Of a stretch of DNA of 6,950 nucleotides, positions 1-6,855 are shown in pieces. The notes beneath the pieces were generated by a model, which had not been told where the DNA came from, did no database searches, and worked only from the letters and a program-made list of their open reading frames with translations. Both the position numbers and the translations under genes were made by a program. This DNA comes from CBFCZU01 sp965602635 (lineage in GTDB: Bacteria > Planctomycetota > Phycisphaerae > SM23-33). The stretch spans positions 1 through 6,950 of the forward strand of contig CBFCZU010000227.1 of NCBI GenBank assembly GCA_965602635.1, read 5' to 3'. Each line of letters starts with the position of its first letter. The first letter of the stretch is position 1.

Positions 1-12
1 CGTCGTTAGCAC
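1..12 (-). CDS. Start of a further minus-strand gene (partial, first four codons)
   Basis: A GTG codon reading leftward from position 12 is followed by CTA ACG ACG before the window ends. It lies 14 bases after the TGA that closes the preceding minus-strand reading frame, and a near-perfect Shine-Dalgarno sequence sits 7 bases before it. The tight spacing suggests the next gene of the same transcript as the heparinase-like lyase. Nothing can be said about the product from four codons. The site could be fortuitous, but the combination of stop codon, ribosome binding site and start in a row is typical of operon junctions. Confidence 0.45.
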
Positions 13-19
13 GTCTCGT

Positions 20-25
20 CCTCCT
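20..25 (-). promoter_or_regulatory. Ribosome binding site for the gene starting at position 12
   Basis: The minus strand reads AGGAGG here, 7 bases from the GTG at 12-10. It begins one base after the TGA stop at 29-27. This position supports both a real gene to the left and a real coding end at 27. Confidence 0.5.
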
Positions 26-26
26 G

Positions 27-416
27 TCAATGGGCCACGCGGATGGTCAGGGCGTACCGGCCGGCCGCGAGGGCCGCCGTCCCGTCGTCGATGCGCGCGA
101 CAAACTCCCGAGCCGCCTGCGCATGCGCGGCGTCCTCAGGGATCAGCACCACGGCCAGCCGCCTGTCGCCGTCCGCCAGCACCGTCTCCAGCGAGGGCGT
201 GAACGCCTTCGTCCGGAGCGGCCACCCTGGCGCGCGTTGTAGATGCCCATCGGCTTCGGCATCTTCCTGCCGTTGAGCCATATCTTGGCGCCCAGGGAAC
301 GCGAAGTCAACTGAGCCTTCGCCGGCGAGCATGACTCCCGATCGTGGCAAATGCTCTTCCTCGTCCTCGTCGTCGTCCTCGTCCTCCATTCGACTCCCGC
401 TCGCCTTTGACGCCAA
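27..416 (-). pseudogene. Broken C-terminal segment, probably detached from the heparinase-like lyase
   Basis: An open frame runs from a possible TTG at 416 (or ATG at 389) to TGA at 27. Its last 65 or so codons have strongly G/C-ending codons and read like a beta-rich C-terminal domain ending in RYALTIRVAH. The middle (about 230-300) reads better in another frame, where IWLNGRKMPKP, a beta-sandwich-like strand and turn, is encoded with high third-position GC. The annotated frame there has mixed codons. Upstream, the same frame passes a TAG at 437-435 and continues as DELELPLPKRLAEPA alongside the end of the lyase gene. The simplest reading is a lyase tail disrupted by frame changes near 480-505, 300 and 230 plus a TAG, by mutation or assembly error. 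An independent small gene starting at 389 is possible, but it would lack a strong ribosome binding site and a signal peptide. Confidence 0.5.
354..386 (-). repeat. GAG/GAC micro-repeat encoding an acidic run
   Basis: Eleven consecutive minus-strand codons are GAG, GAC or GAA, giving EDEDDDEDEEE in the frame of the broken segment. It is an imperfect trinucleotide repeat. It could be an acidic inter-domain linker, and it is also a site prone to slippage. Confidence 0.7.
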
Positions 417-477
417 TGCGAAGCGGCCCCCGAGCTACGCTGGTTCAGCAAGCCGCTTCGGCAGCGGTAGTTCCAGC

Positions 478-3400
478 TCATCGACGTGCCTGGCCCCTCT
501 CGGCGACCACGCACGGCCAGAGCACCTCATCGCCCACCCCATAATCATAGACCTCGAACCATGTGTTGGCGGGGAACTCCCCTTTGAGCCTGGCGGCTCT
601 TGCCTCGGGATGGCTCTGCGCGTCCACCAGCGCCCAGCCCTTGCTGCGCACCTCGACGATCTTGTAGTCAATCGTGCGAGCCGCGTTGACCAGACGAGCC
701 CCGTGATAGTACCGGAAGCGATGCAGGGGGAACGGCGTGTCGGTGAGCACCCGATGATCCTTGACGCCAGTGACCTTGCCCGTCCCGATGCGCGAGTCCA
801 GATCGAGGCGCAGTTCGGCGCCGCCGGCCGTCTTCCTGGCCTCGACCACCTTGTAGGCGATGCGGCGCACGGGATTCGTGATGAACACCACCTGGCCCAC
901 CAGCGCACGGGTGTCGGGCGGGCCCGGCGCCACGGTGATCGTTTCCGTGGCCCGCTCCACCTTGACGATCCTGGCCCGGTATTCAGCCCGGTCGGAGGTG
1001 ATGCCGAAGTTGCCCTTGCGCAGCCTGGTGCCGCCCACCAGGACCATGGCAACCGGCTTGCCGGAGCGTTCCGAGTAGAAGCCGAAGCGGCCCGCGAACT
1101 CGAACCCGCCGGGCGCGGTGCGATCTACCGTCGGGTCGGCCGAGGCGAAAAGGGTGTCGGTGCGGTCGCCCAGTCGCACGGTGCACCCCACCGCGGCCAG
1201 TCCTCCCTCGTCCGTGCCCGTCACCACGAGCGGCTTGACCTCGCGTATGAGCGGGCTCTCGCGGTAGGGCTCGATGAGGCTCAGGACCTGGGTCTTCAAG
1301 GGCGTCTTGCCCTGCCCGTGCAGCAGGACCCACTTCATCTCGTAGGGCTTGCCGCCGGCCGGCGACGTGCCATCGCAGATCACGGCCTCACACCCCCCAG
1401 AGTCGACGACGGTCAGACGCACGTGCAGCCCGTCGCCGCCCTTCAGCGCCCAGTCCGCCGACCACGGCCCAGTCGGCTTGGCCCGCTCGACGTTGTACAG
1501 ATGGGCGAAACCGAACATCGGCCCGCCCCAGCCGTAGACGTTCTTCCGACAGCCGTTCTTCTTCAGCCACTTCTCGTCGCCGTAGGGCACATCGGGGCCA
1601 GCAAGGGTCCCTCCCTTCTGCTTCACAAGGGACAGGCCCTTCGTCTTGAAGTCGCCCTCCTGGGCGTGGAAGCACCACCAGTGGTCCTTTCCACCGGCGA
1701 TGCGATAGAAGTCCACACAGTAGAATTGCCCCGGTCCGGCGTCCACCAGCACGAGCATGCGGCGCTGCCAGTTGTCCGAGGACAGACGGTAGCCCTGGCC
1801 GCTGTCCACCCGGTCCGAATAAGCCTGCGCCCGGGCCTCGACCAGATGGACCGGACCCGCGTCGGCAAAGAGCTGCGCCGTGGCGGTCATGGAGACGAAC
1901 GGCATCTGGCGGGCCACGTTGTGGCTGGTCCACGAGTGCTCCCAGTAGCCCCAGTTGCGCGGATAGCCCATGTGCTGGAGCAGCTTGCCCTGGAAGGCGT
2001 CCAGGCCCAGGTCCATGAGGTCGTCCTGCGTGTGGCCGCGGGCACGCCCGTACCTGAGCCAGAAGGCCCGCTTGTGGTCGCCGGACCCGCCGCGCAGGAT
2101 GCCCATGCCATAGCCGTCGTGCAAGGAACTGGAGTCCCCGTCGTCGGGTTGCTGGGCGGCCTCCCGCTCGATCTGCTCGCGGGTGAACGGGAAGTCGAGT
2201 GAGGGCCGCCAGCCACGGGACCGCACCAGTGCCCGCGCGAACTTCGGATCGGGCATGAATCGATACGCGTGCTCCAGGGCGGCCGTGCCCCCGTGCTGCC
2301 AGGCCAGCTTGGGCAGCTTCGTGTATCTGGGGAACGAGCCCGTGTCGCCGATGTACGGGTACGACCGGTCGATCGTCACCGTGTCGATGGCGAAGTCGAA
2401 GATGTTGTGATAGCGGCGGCTCTTGGTCAGGTTGGGGTACTTCGACTCGGGGTATACGTCCGGACGGAGTTGGCGCAGGTGTTCGATGGACTCGATGATC
2501 GGGCCAAGGGCGACCACGTGCATGCCGTTGTAGCCGCCCGTGGACTCATACGGGGCGCCGTCGCGGAAGAAGGCGTTGGGCACGAAGACGCGCATCTTCC
2601 CCTGGCCGTCGTAGAGCCAGTCCATGAAGCCGGTGCCGCGTTTGTAGTTGAGCGCCTCGGCCATGCGGGCCAGGCCCCACTGGGTGTACGGCTCGTTGGA
2701 CGAGGTGGCCCAGTCCATCGCGCCCTGCATCCACACGGCAAACAGGTTCTCCTCGATGAAGCGGCGCACGTCCTCGTGGGTCTTCACCGCGTAGCCCTTG
2801 CGTTGAAGGAACGGGACGATCTCCGGATCCCTGTCGATGGCCGGGAAGATCTGATCGTAGGCCTCGGCCAGCCGTCTCTGGTAGGTGGGCTGATCGATGC
2901 AGTACACCGTGAACCCGCTGCGGCCAAGACAGGGCCCTTCCCGGAAAGGAGCCGGGCCAAACCGCTCGACCTGGGACCGTCGGTTCCGATGCCGGTGGTG
3001 CGTCATGGTGGCCAGATAGGCGTACTCGACTGCCAGCCGGCTCATGGCGACCAGGGCCTTGTGCGCGTAGCGCAGGTCGCCGGTGGCCAAGTAGCCTTGA
3101 GCGCATTCCGGCGCGATGCGCAGGGCCTGGTGACAGTAGTACTGGCAGATCTCGGCGATGAATCCGTAGCGCTTCCCTTTGTGCAGGCACCCGCCCATGC
3201 CGTCGTCGGGAAACTCGCCGCTGGTCATGTCGCCCGAAGCGAAGTCGTTCGAGGGATAGGCCTCGCCGCCGACCGGACAGATGATCTTCCACCGGTGGGG
3301 CAGGTCGCCCGGCTTCTGCCACGGATAGTAGGCCCGTTTGCGGTAGATGTCCGTGCCGTGGACCGGACAGCCGAAGCGGAGATTGACCCAGTGCCAGCGG

Positions 3401-3936
3401 GGGATGGTCATATCGGGCTGCACGGCCCAGATGTCGTCGTCGGAGCGTTTCAGCCAGGCCTTGGCCCGCCCCGACGCTGGCCCCTTGGCGGCTTTCTCCC
3501 GCGCCTCGGACGTGATCGTCTGCGAGGTCTTCAGCTCCGGCAGGGGCTCCCCCAACGGCCAGCGACGGGGCAGTTGGATGCCCTTCAGTTCCCGGAACGC
3601 GCGCAGATCGCCGAAGGACCAGATGGCGATCCGCACCGTCACCTCCTGCTGCGGGTGACGGAAACCGATCTCCGCGCTCTTGGCCGCCTTAACGCTCCGG
3701 AAGTAGAACCTGCGCACGTCGGTCTTCGCCGATGCGCCCGTGCGATCCAGCATCGTGACGCTGGCCGGCACCCGCACCTCCAACGCCGGCGTCCCTTTCG
3801 GCACCCGCAACGCGATCAGGAACAGCCGATCCACGCCGACCACGTCCGGCGCGTACACGACGACATCTCGGGTCTCGGCAGACATGTGGGCAACCCGTAA
3901 CAACAGGACCAGGACCGGCAGTGAACGCTTCCGCAT
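478..3936 (-). CDS. Heparinase II/III-like polysaccharide lyase, secreted, 1152 residues
   Basis: Predicted to cleave uronic-acid-containing polysaccharide by beta-elimination outside the cytoplasm. The start at 3936 is chosen because GGAGGA lies 7 bases before it and the product opens with a signal-like stretch (MRKRSLPVLVLLL, cleavage near residue 20). The open frame extends to 4116, but those 60 residues have no domain character. An N-terminal beta region (about 22-110) is followed by a helical toroid-like region (about 160-570) with two Cys-Pro-x-x-Gly motifs (C190 and C220), a TGDLRYA helix (285-291) and YESTGGYN (463-470), which fits the catalytic tyrosine loop. Next comes the heparinase II/III C-terminal beta sheet: GRARGHTQDDL (630-640), a GY strand, TSHN (670-673) and VDFYRIAGGKDHWWCFHAQEG (split here as VDFYRIAGG and HWWCFHAQEG, 741-761). 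Residues 980-1140 form another beta-rich part. The protein ends abruptly at CVVAERGQARR, and coding character continues in another frame. Family call is firm; the substrate is unknown. Confidence 0.85.
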   Translation of the reverse strand: MRKRSLPVLVLLLRVAHMSAETRDVVVYAPDVVGVDRLFLIALRVPKGTPALEVRVPASVTMLDRTGASAKTDVRRFYFRSVKAAKSAEIGFRHPQQEVTVRIAIWSFGDLRAFRELKGIQLPRRWPLGEPLPELKTSQTITSEAREKAAKGPASGRAKAWLKRSDDDIWAVQPDMTIPRWHWVNLRFGCPVHGTDIYRKRAYYPWQKPGDLPHRWKIICPVGGEAYPSNDFASGDMTSGEFPDDGMGGCLHKGKRYGFIAEICQYYCHQALRIAPECAQGYLATGDLRYAHKALVAMSRLAVEYAYLATMTHHRHRNRRSQVERFGPAPFREGPCLGRSGFTVYCIDQPTYQRRLAEAYDQIFPAIDRDPEIVPFLQRKGYAVKTHEDVRRFIEENLFAVWMQGAMDWATSSNEPYTQWGLARMAEALNYKRGTGFMDWLYDGQGKMRVFVPNAFFRDGAPYESTGGYNGMHVVALGPIIESIEHLRQLRPDVYPESKYPNLTKSRRYHNIFDFAIDTVTIDRSYPYIGDTGSFPRYTKLPKLAWQHGGTAALEHAYRFMPDPKFARALVRSRGWRPSLDFPFTREQIEREAAQQPDDGDSSSLHDGYGMGILRGGSGDHKRAFWLRYGRARGHTQDDLMDLGLDAFQGKLLQHMGYPRNWGYWEHSWTSHNVARQMPFVSMTATAQLFADAGPVHLVEARAQAYSDRVDSGQGYRLSSDNWQRRMLVLVDAGPGQFYCVDFYRIAGGKDHWWCFHAQEGDFKTKGLSLVKQKGGTLAGPDVPYGDEKWLKKNGCRKNVYGWGGPMFGFAHLYNVERAKPTGPWSADWALKGGDGLHVRLTVVDSGGCEAVICDGTSPAGGKPYEMKWVLLHGQGKTPLKTQVLSLIEPYRESPLIREVKPLVVTGTDEGGLAAVGCTVRLGDRTDTLFASADPTVDRTAPGGFEFAGRFGFYSERSGKPVAMVLVGGTRLRKGNFGITSDRAEYRARIVKVERATETITVAPGPPDTRALVGQVVFITNPVRRIAYKVVEARKTAGGAELRLDLDSRIGTGKVTGVKDHRVLTDTPFPLHRFRYYHGARLVNAARTIDYKIVEVRSKGWALVDAQSHPEARAARLKGEFPANTWFEVYDYGVGDEVLWPCVVAERGQARR

Positions 3937-3943
3937 GGCTCGC

Positions 3944-3949
3944 TCCTCC
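3944..3949 (-). promoter_or_regulatory. Ribosome binding site that fixes the lyase start
   Basis: The minus strand reads GGAGGA with a 7-base spacer to the ATG at 3936-3934. It decides against the upstream ATG at 4116, which lacks a comparable site. Confidence 0.75.
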
Positions 3950-4447
3950 GCACTGAGCGTTTGGGAGCACGAATTCGCGGGGCACCATTCACCACGGTTG
4001 ACAACACGGTGGATGTTCGACTTCGGGAGCTCGTCGTGTGTCACCTGGTGGACGACGGCTCTTCTCTCTTCCTGGCGGACAGCGCAAGGTGGAACCCGCG
4101 AAGTGGCTGGAGGCAAAGGCCCAGACTCCCCGGCCCCATCGAGGCCATCGACGTGACGATGCGGTTGCTCTCACGCGCCCGCAGAGCTCGAAGGAGGCGA
4201 CTCTGCTGCTGGCGACCGGTGCTCAGTGATCTCACCGTCCCGTGGCAAAGCTCCGGCCTGGAGGGTAGACTGTCTTGAGGGATTTCGCAAGCGCGCAATG
4301 CCGAACGTGGCCGGCGAGTGCGCGATGAGATGTGCACCACGGTCCGCGGGCCGGCTGAGCAGGCGCGCTGCCCTTTCGCTGCCGATCGCCATTGCAGGCA
4401 GGTGGGTAGGCTGATACTCTATCACGGAGTGCGGAAGAGAGCCAGTG

Positions 4448-4494
4448 CGCACGCCGCCGCCTGGGCTTAGCGTGGCGCCGGTGGGCGCCGTGCG
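4448..4494 (+). other. GC-rich inverted repeats upstream of the propeller gene
   Basis: GGCGCC at 4474-4479 and 4484-4489 can form a hairpin with a GGTG loop, extendable with two G-U pairs to positions 4470 and 4493. Alternatively CGCACG (4448-4453) pairs with CGTGCG (4489-4494), extending inward past one mismatch to CGCC/GGCG. The two folds exclude each other. They lie about 35 bases before the start codon at 4529, so they would sit in the mRNA leader. No uridine run follows, so it is not an intrinsic terminator. A regulatory role is speculative. Confidence 0.3.
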
Positions 4495-4515
4495 AGAGCG
4501 AACCATACAGTAGCC

Positions 4516-4521
4516 GGGGGA
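4516..4521 (+). promoter_or_regulatory. Ribosome binding site of the propeller gene
   Basis: GGGGGA lies 7 bases before the ATG at 4529. It favours that ATG over the in-frame GTG at 4523, which would leave only 1 base of spacing. Confidence 0.5.
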
Positions 4522-4528
4522 AGTGACC

Positions 4529-5260
4529 ATGGGTCGGATCTCCACAGCGTTGGCCGTCGTCGCGTTTGCACACGCGTTCCTTTGGGCCCCCGAGTGGGCT
4601 CATGGGGGAGGGCAGCACCGCAAGCCGCCCTATCCGCCCAGCGGGGTGGTCCAGGGCATCACCTGGCACTGGGACGCCCACGCCACCGCCGCGCCCGGCA
4701 GCGACCTGTGGCCGGTGACCTGGGGCGCCGACGGCAACCTCTACGCGGCCTGGGGCGACGGCGGCGGCTTCGGCGGCACCAACTCCGACGGCCGAGTGAG
4801 CATGGGCTTCGCGCGCATCGAAGGCCCGCCTGGGAGCTATGTCGGCGTCAACGTCAATGGCGGCAAGAACTCTGAACATCCGGCCTCGTTCCCGCGCAAG
4901 GGCAAGACCGGCGGGATGATCGCCGTGCGTGGCACGCTCTACGCGTGGCTCAACCTCCAGGACGGCAAGTGGCCGGGCGTGAACCAGTCGCTCGCGTGGT
5001 CCACCGACCGCGGCGCCACGTGGACCCGCGCGCCGTGGGTCTTTCCCAGAGGCGCAGGCAACTTCAAGCCAGCCAGGTTCCTCAATTCCGCCAGAGGTCA
5101 TCGTGGCGTGCCGGAGCGCCTGACGGGCTTCGTCTACTTCTACCGCTTCAGCGTCTACGGCGACGGGGCAAAGCAAGGCATCAACGGACACGATCGCTTC
5201 AATCTCGTCAAGGCCACGCTGACGCTCAAGCGCCGAGGAGCGCACGACCTTCGTCGCTGA
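4529..5260 (+). CDS. Secreted DUF4185/BNR-like beta-propeller protein, apparently C-terminally truncated, 243 residues
   Basis: Residues 1-26 form a signal peptide (MGRIS then a hydrophobic run to about 26). WPVTWGADGNLYAAWGDG at 61-78 is the hallmark of the DUF4185 propeller family found with glycan-degrading genes. STDRGATW at 158-165 is an exact Asp-box (S-x-D-x-G-x-T-W) of BNR/sialidase-type blades. PARFLNSARG and FVYFYRFSVYG (181-211) match the later blade in which such proteins read a FLNFG-like strand followed by a VYVY-like strand. LVKATLTLKRRGAHD then resembles the next blade start, but the frame stops at LRR. From memory of the family, members run on for roughly another 150-200 residues, so the propeller probably lacks its last blades. 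Glycan binding or hydrolysis is possible; catalytic residues cannot be assigned. It lies 27 bases upstream of the hydrolase gene and is probably co-transcribed with it. Confidence 0.7.
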   Translation: MGRISTALAVVAFAHAFLWAPEWAHGGGQHRKPPYPPSGVVQGITWHWDAHATAAPGSDLWPVTWGADGNLYAAWGDGGGFGGTNSDGRVSMGFARIEGPPGSYVGVNVNGGKNSEHPASFPRKGKTGGMIAVRGTLYAWLNLQDGKWPGVNQSLAWSTDRGATWTRAPWVFPRGAGNFKPARFLNSARGHRGVPERLTGFVYFYRFSVYGDGAKQGINGHDRFNLVKATLTLKRRGAHDLRR

Positions 5261-5272
5261 CACACCCAAGCG

Positions 5273-5278
5273 AAGGAG
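5273..5278 (+). promoter_or_regulatory. Ribosome binding site of the alpha/beta hydrolase gene
   Basis: AAGGAG ends 9 bases before the ATG at 5288. A second AGGAG at 5281-5285 is only 2 bases from the ATG and is too close to serve. Confidence 0.6.
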
Positions 5279-5287
5279 ACAGGAGCC

Positions 5288-6439
5288 ATGCGAACGCTCA
5301 CCTCACTCTCTGACGCCCTTGCCGTCCTGTCCGCGGCGGCAGTGCCCCTCCTTGTCGCGCTCGCCGCCGGCCACGCGCACGGCGGACAGACGACCGTCAA
5401 GGAGACGTGGGAGAAGATCGCCCCCTTCTTCAAGCCTCCCGCCCGATTCGCCAACGACCTCGGCGGGTACAAGTCGCCGCTCGTGTTCGAGGATGGGAGC
5501 CGCGCGAAGACTCCGGCCGACTGGCGGAGGCGCCGAAGGGAGATCCTCGAGGCCTGGCACGGCGAGATGGGCCGGTGGCCCCCGCGGATCGAGAAGCCCT
5601 CCATCGAGGCCCTCGAGACGAGACGCAGGGAGGGCTTCACCCAGAAGAAGGTGCGCCTCGAGGTGGCCCCGGGCCGCAAGCACTACGGCTATCTCCTTGT
5701 CCCCGATGGCGACGGCCCCCTGCCGGCGGTCCTGGTCGTCTACTACGATGCCGAGACTGGCGCCGGCCTGAAGCCGGGCAAGAAGCTGCGCGACTTCGGC
5801 TATCAGCTCACGCGGCGGGGCTTCGTCTCCCTCTCGATCGGGAGCCCCGGCCCCCACACGCCGAACGACGGCCGCGGGCTCCAGCGGCTCTCCTATCTGG
5901 CCTACGTGGCTGCGAACTGCTGCAACGCCCTGGCGGGTCTGCCGCAGGTCGATCCGAAGCGCATCGGGGTCCTCGGCCATTCCTACGGCGGGAAATGGGC
6001 CATGTTCGCGTCCTGCCTGTACGAGAAGTTCGCCTGCGCTGCGTGGTCCGACCCCGGCATCGTCTTCGACGAGACGCGCCCGAACGTCAACTACTGGGAG
6101 CCGTGGTACCTGGGGGGTGAGCCGGGCCGCAAGCGGAAGCCGGGCGTCCCTTCCGAGGCCAACCCGCGCACGGGCGCTTACAAGCGGCTCCTCGGAAGCG
6201 GCCGCGATCTCCACGAGCTCCACGCTCTGATGGCGCCCAGGCCCTTCCTGGTCTCCGGCGGCGCCGAGGATCCGCCGGAACGCTGGAGGGCCCTGAACCA
6301 CGCCATCGTGGTGAATCGCCTCCTCGGCTACGACAGCCGGGTGGCCATGACGAACCGGCGGGGGCACTCGCCGACCCCCGAGTCAAACGAGCGGATCTAC
6401 CTCTTCTTCCAGCACTTCCTCAAACGGCCGAGGTCGTAG
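5288..6439 (+). CDS. Exported alpha/beta hydrolase, carbohydrate-esterase-like, 383 residues
   Basis: Residues 1-33 look like a signal peptide with a long hydrophobic core (about 10-28) and likely cleavage near HAHGG. The mature part has an alpha/beta hydrolase fold. YGYLLVPDGDGPLPAVLVVYYD (133-154, split as YGYLLVPDG and PAVLVVYYD) holds the first core strands. The nucleophile elbow GHSYGGK (230-236) puts the catalytic serine at 232. LMAPRPFLVSGGAED (314-328) supplies the acid, E327 or D328, and RRGHSPTPE (357-365) supplies His360. The GHSxxGK elbow with a lysine, and the APRP strand, recall CE15 glucuronoyl esterases and related acetyl-xylan-esterase-like or prolyl-oligopeptidase-like hydrolases, but the CE15 C-S-R signature is absent. 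It probably removes ester groups from a polysaccharide, in keeping with the neighbouring lyase and propeller. The set of catalytic residues is complete and the length is normal for the family, so the gene looks intact. Confidence 0.8.
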   Translation: MRTLTSLSDALAVLSAAAVPLLVALAAGHAHGGQTTVKETWEKIAPFFKPPARFANDLGGYKSPLVFEDGSRAKTPADWRRRRREILEAWHGEMGRWPPRIEKPSIEALETRRREGFTQKKVRLEVAPGRKHYGYLLVPDGDGPLPAVLVVYYDAETGAGLKPGKKLRDFGYQLTRRGFVSLSIGSPGPHTPNDGRGLQRLSYLAYVAANCCNALAGLPQVDPKRIGVLGHSYGGKWAMFASCLYEKFACAAWSDPGIVFDETRPNVNYWEPWYLGGEPGRKRKPGVPSEANPRTGAYKRLLGSGRDLHELHALMAPRPFLVSGGAEDPPERWRALNHAIVVNRLLGYDSRVAMTNRRGHSPTPESNERIYLFFQHFLKRPRS

Positions 6440-6460
6440 AGCCAGCTTGAGAGAACCGGG

Positions 6461-6783
6461 ATGACCATGATCCGCCTGGACAGGATAGACTGTGATACGC
6501 TCACGCCTTTCGTTCGGAGGGCCCTACGGAGTCCCAACGTCAGGGTCACCGAGTGGGATTGCGAAATCCTCGAGGGCGACTGGACATCGTCCGGGAGACT
6601 CGTGAGCCGGGTGTTCGGCCGGGGCGAACGACAGGGGAAGAGGTTCCGTCGTCGATCGTCTTGAAGGTGCCGAATCCCGCTCCATCCCACCTGGACCCCT
6701 GGCACCGGGAGGCGTTTCAGCGCGAGCCGCTTCTGTATCAGTCCGGCATCCTCGATCGTCTGCCCTGTGTGCTTTGGTCGTAA
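6461..6783 (+). pseudogene. N-terminal fragment of an aminoglycoside-phosphotransferase-like kinase, frameshifted and truncated
   Basis: The first frame (6461-6664) begins MTMIRLDRIDCDTLTPFVRR and reads as the N-terminus of an APH-type small-molecule kinase. After codon 59, at the GGGG run 6634-6637, the family-like sequence continues in the next frame as VPSSIVLKV, then WHREAFQREPLLYQSGILDRLP, broken here as WHREAFQRE and LLYQSGILDRLP. Restoring one G joins them into a 107-residue product with the ATP-binding-like lysine at 69. The frame then ends at TAA (6781-6783) after CVLWS. The usual kinase core is missing: no H-G-D catalytic loop and no metal-binding D-x-D follows within the window, where about 230 further residues would be expected. 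The start is 21 bases after the hydrolase stop, and the ribosome binding site is weak. A programmed shift is unlikely because the product would still be truncated. Confidence 0.65.
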
Positions 6784-6821
6784 GCATGATTCCTTTCATC
6801 GAACAAATGAACATGATTTCC

Positions 6822-6847
6822 TTGACATGCCCCCGCGGTGGCATAAT
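6822..6847 (+). promoter_or_regulatory. Possible sigma-70-type promoter
   Basis: TTGACA at 6822-6827 is a perfect -35 box at the end of an AT-rich island. CATAAT at 6842-6847 matches five of six -10 positions, but the 14-base spacer is short. The better-spaced hexamers after 6843 match poorly. If used, it would drive rightward transcription out of the window. Confidence 0.35.
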
Positions 6848-6855
6848 CCGTACGC

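Larger units (their letters stand above)
3937..4528. other. Divergent spacer between the lyase and the propeller gene
   Basis: About 590 bases separate the two divergent starts. Several open frames of 60-120 codons cross the spacer on both strands, but none shows a convincing ribosome binding site, domain motif or consistent third-position GC. It should hold promoters for both directions. The best plus-strand candidate is weak: TTGCAG at 4392-4397 and TACTCT at 4415-4420, spaced 17, each matching three of six consensus positions. I see no clear minus-strand promoter; a TTGACA on the plus strand at 3998-4003 has no matching -10. A short frame at 4325-4414 encodes a twin-arginine-like string (LSRRAALSLPIAIAG) and could be a relic. 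Confidence 0.6.

Noticed and set aside
331..2202. Plus-strand open frame of 623 codons opposite the lyase
   Set aside because: It is the mirror of a high-GC3 gene: the product is rich in Arg, Ala, Gly, His and Val, has no domain or signal sequence and starts in the serine-coding complement of the acidic repeat. The minus strand shows family motifs throughout.
2269..3900. Plus-strand open frame of 543 codons opposite the lyase
   Set aside because: Same antisense artefact; no ribosome binding site or recognisable motif, and it overlaps the conserved toroid region of the lyase.
3991..4012. Possible operator around GTTGACAAC in the spacer
   Set aside because: The outer arms (CCAC and GTGG) are not centred on the inner GTTG/CAAC repeat, so there is no consistent dyad.
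3937..4116. N-terminal extension of the lyase by 60 residues
   Set aside because: The ATG at 3936 has GGAGGA at ideal spacing and opens a signal peptide. The extension would bury the signal and has no family similarity.
4226..4414. Small plus-strand gene with a twin-arginine-like string
   Set aside because: The Tat-like string LSRRAALSLPIAIAG sits late in the frame and stops at once after it, with no ribosome binding site for the nearest ATG at 4325. At most it is a relic.
4232..5269. Minus-strand open frame of 345 codons over the propeller gene and spacer
   Set aside because: The plus strand carries the signal peptide, Asp-box and DUF4185 motif; the minus-strand product is composition-driven.
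5303..6367. Minus-strand open frame of 354 codons over the hydrolase
   Set aside because: The plus strand encodes a complete alpha/beta hydrolase with its catalytic residues; the antisense frame has no features.
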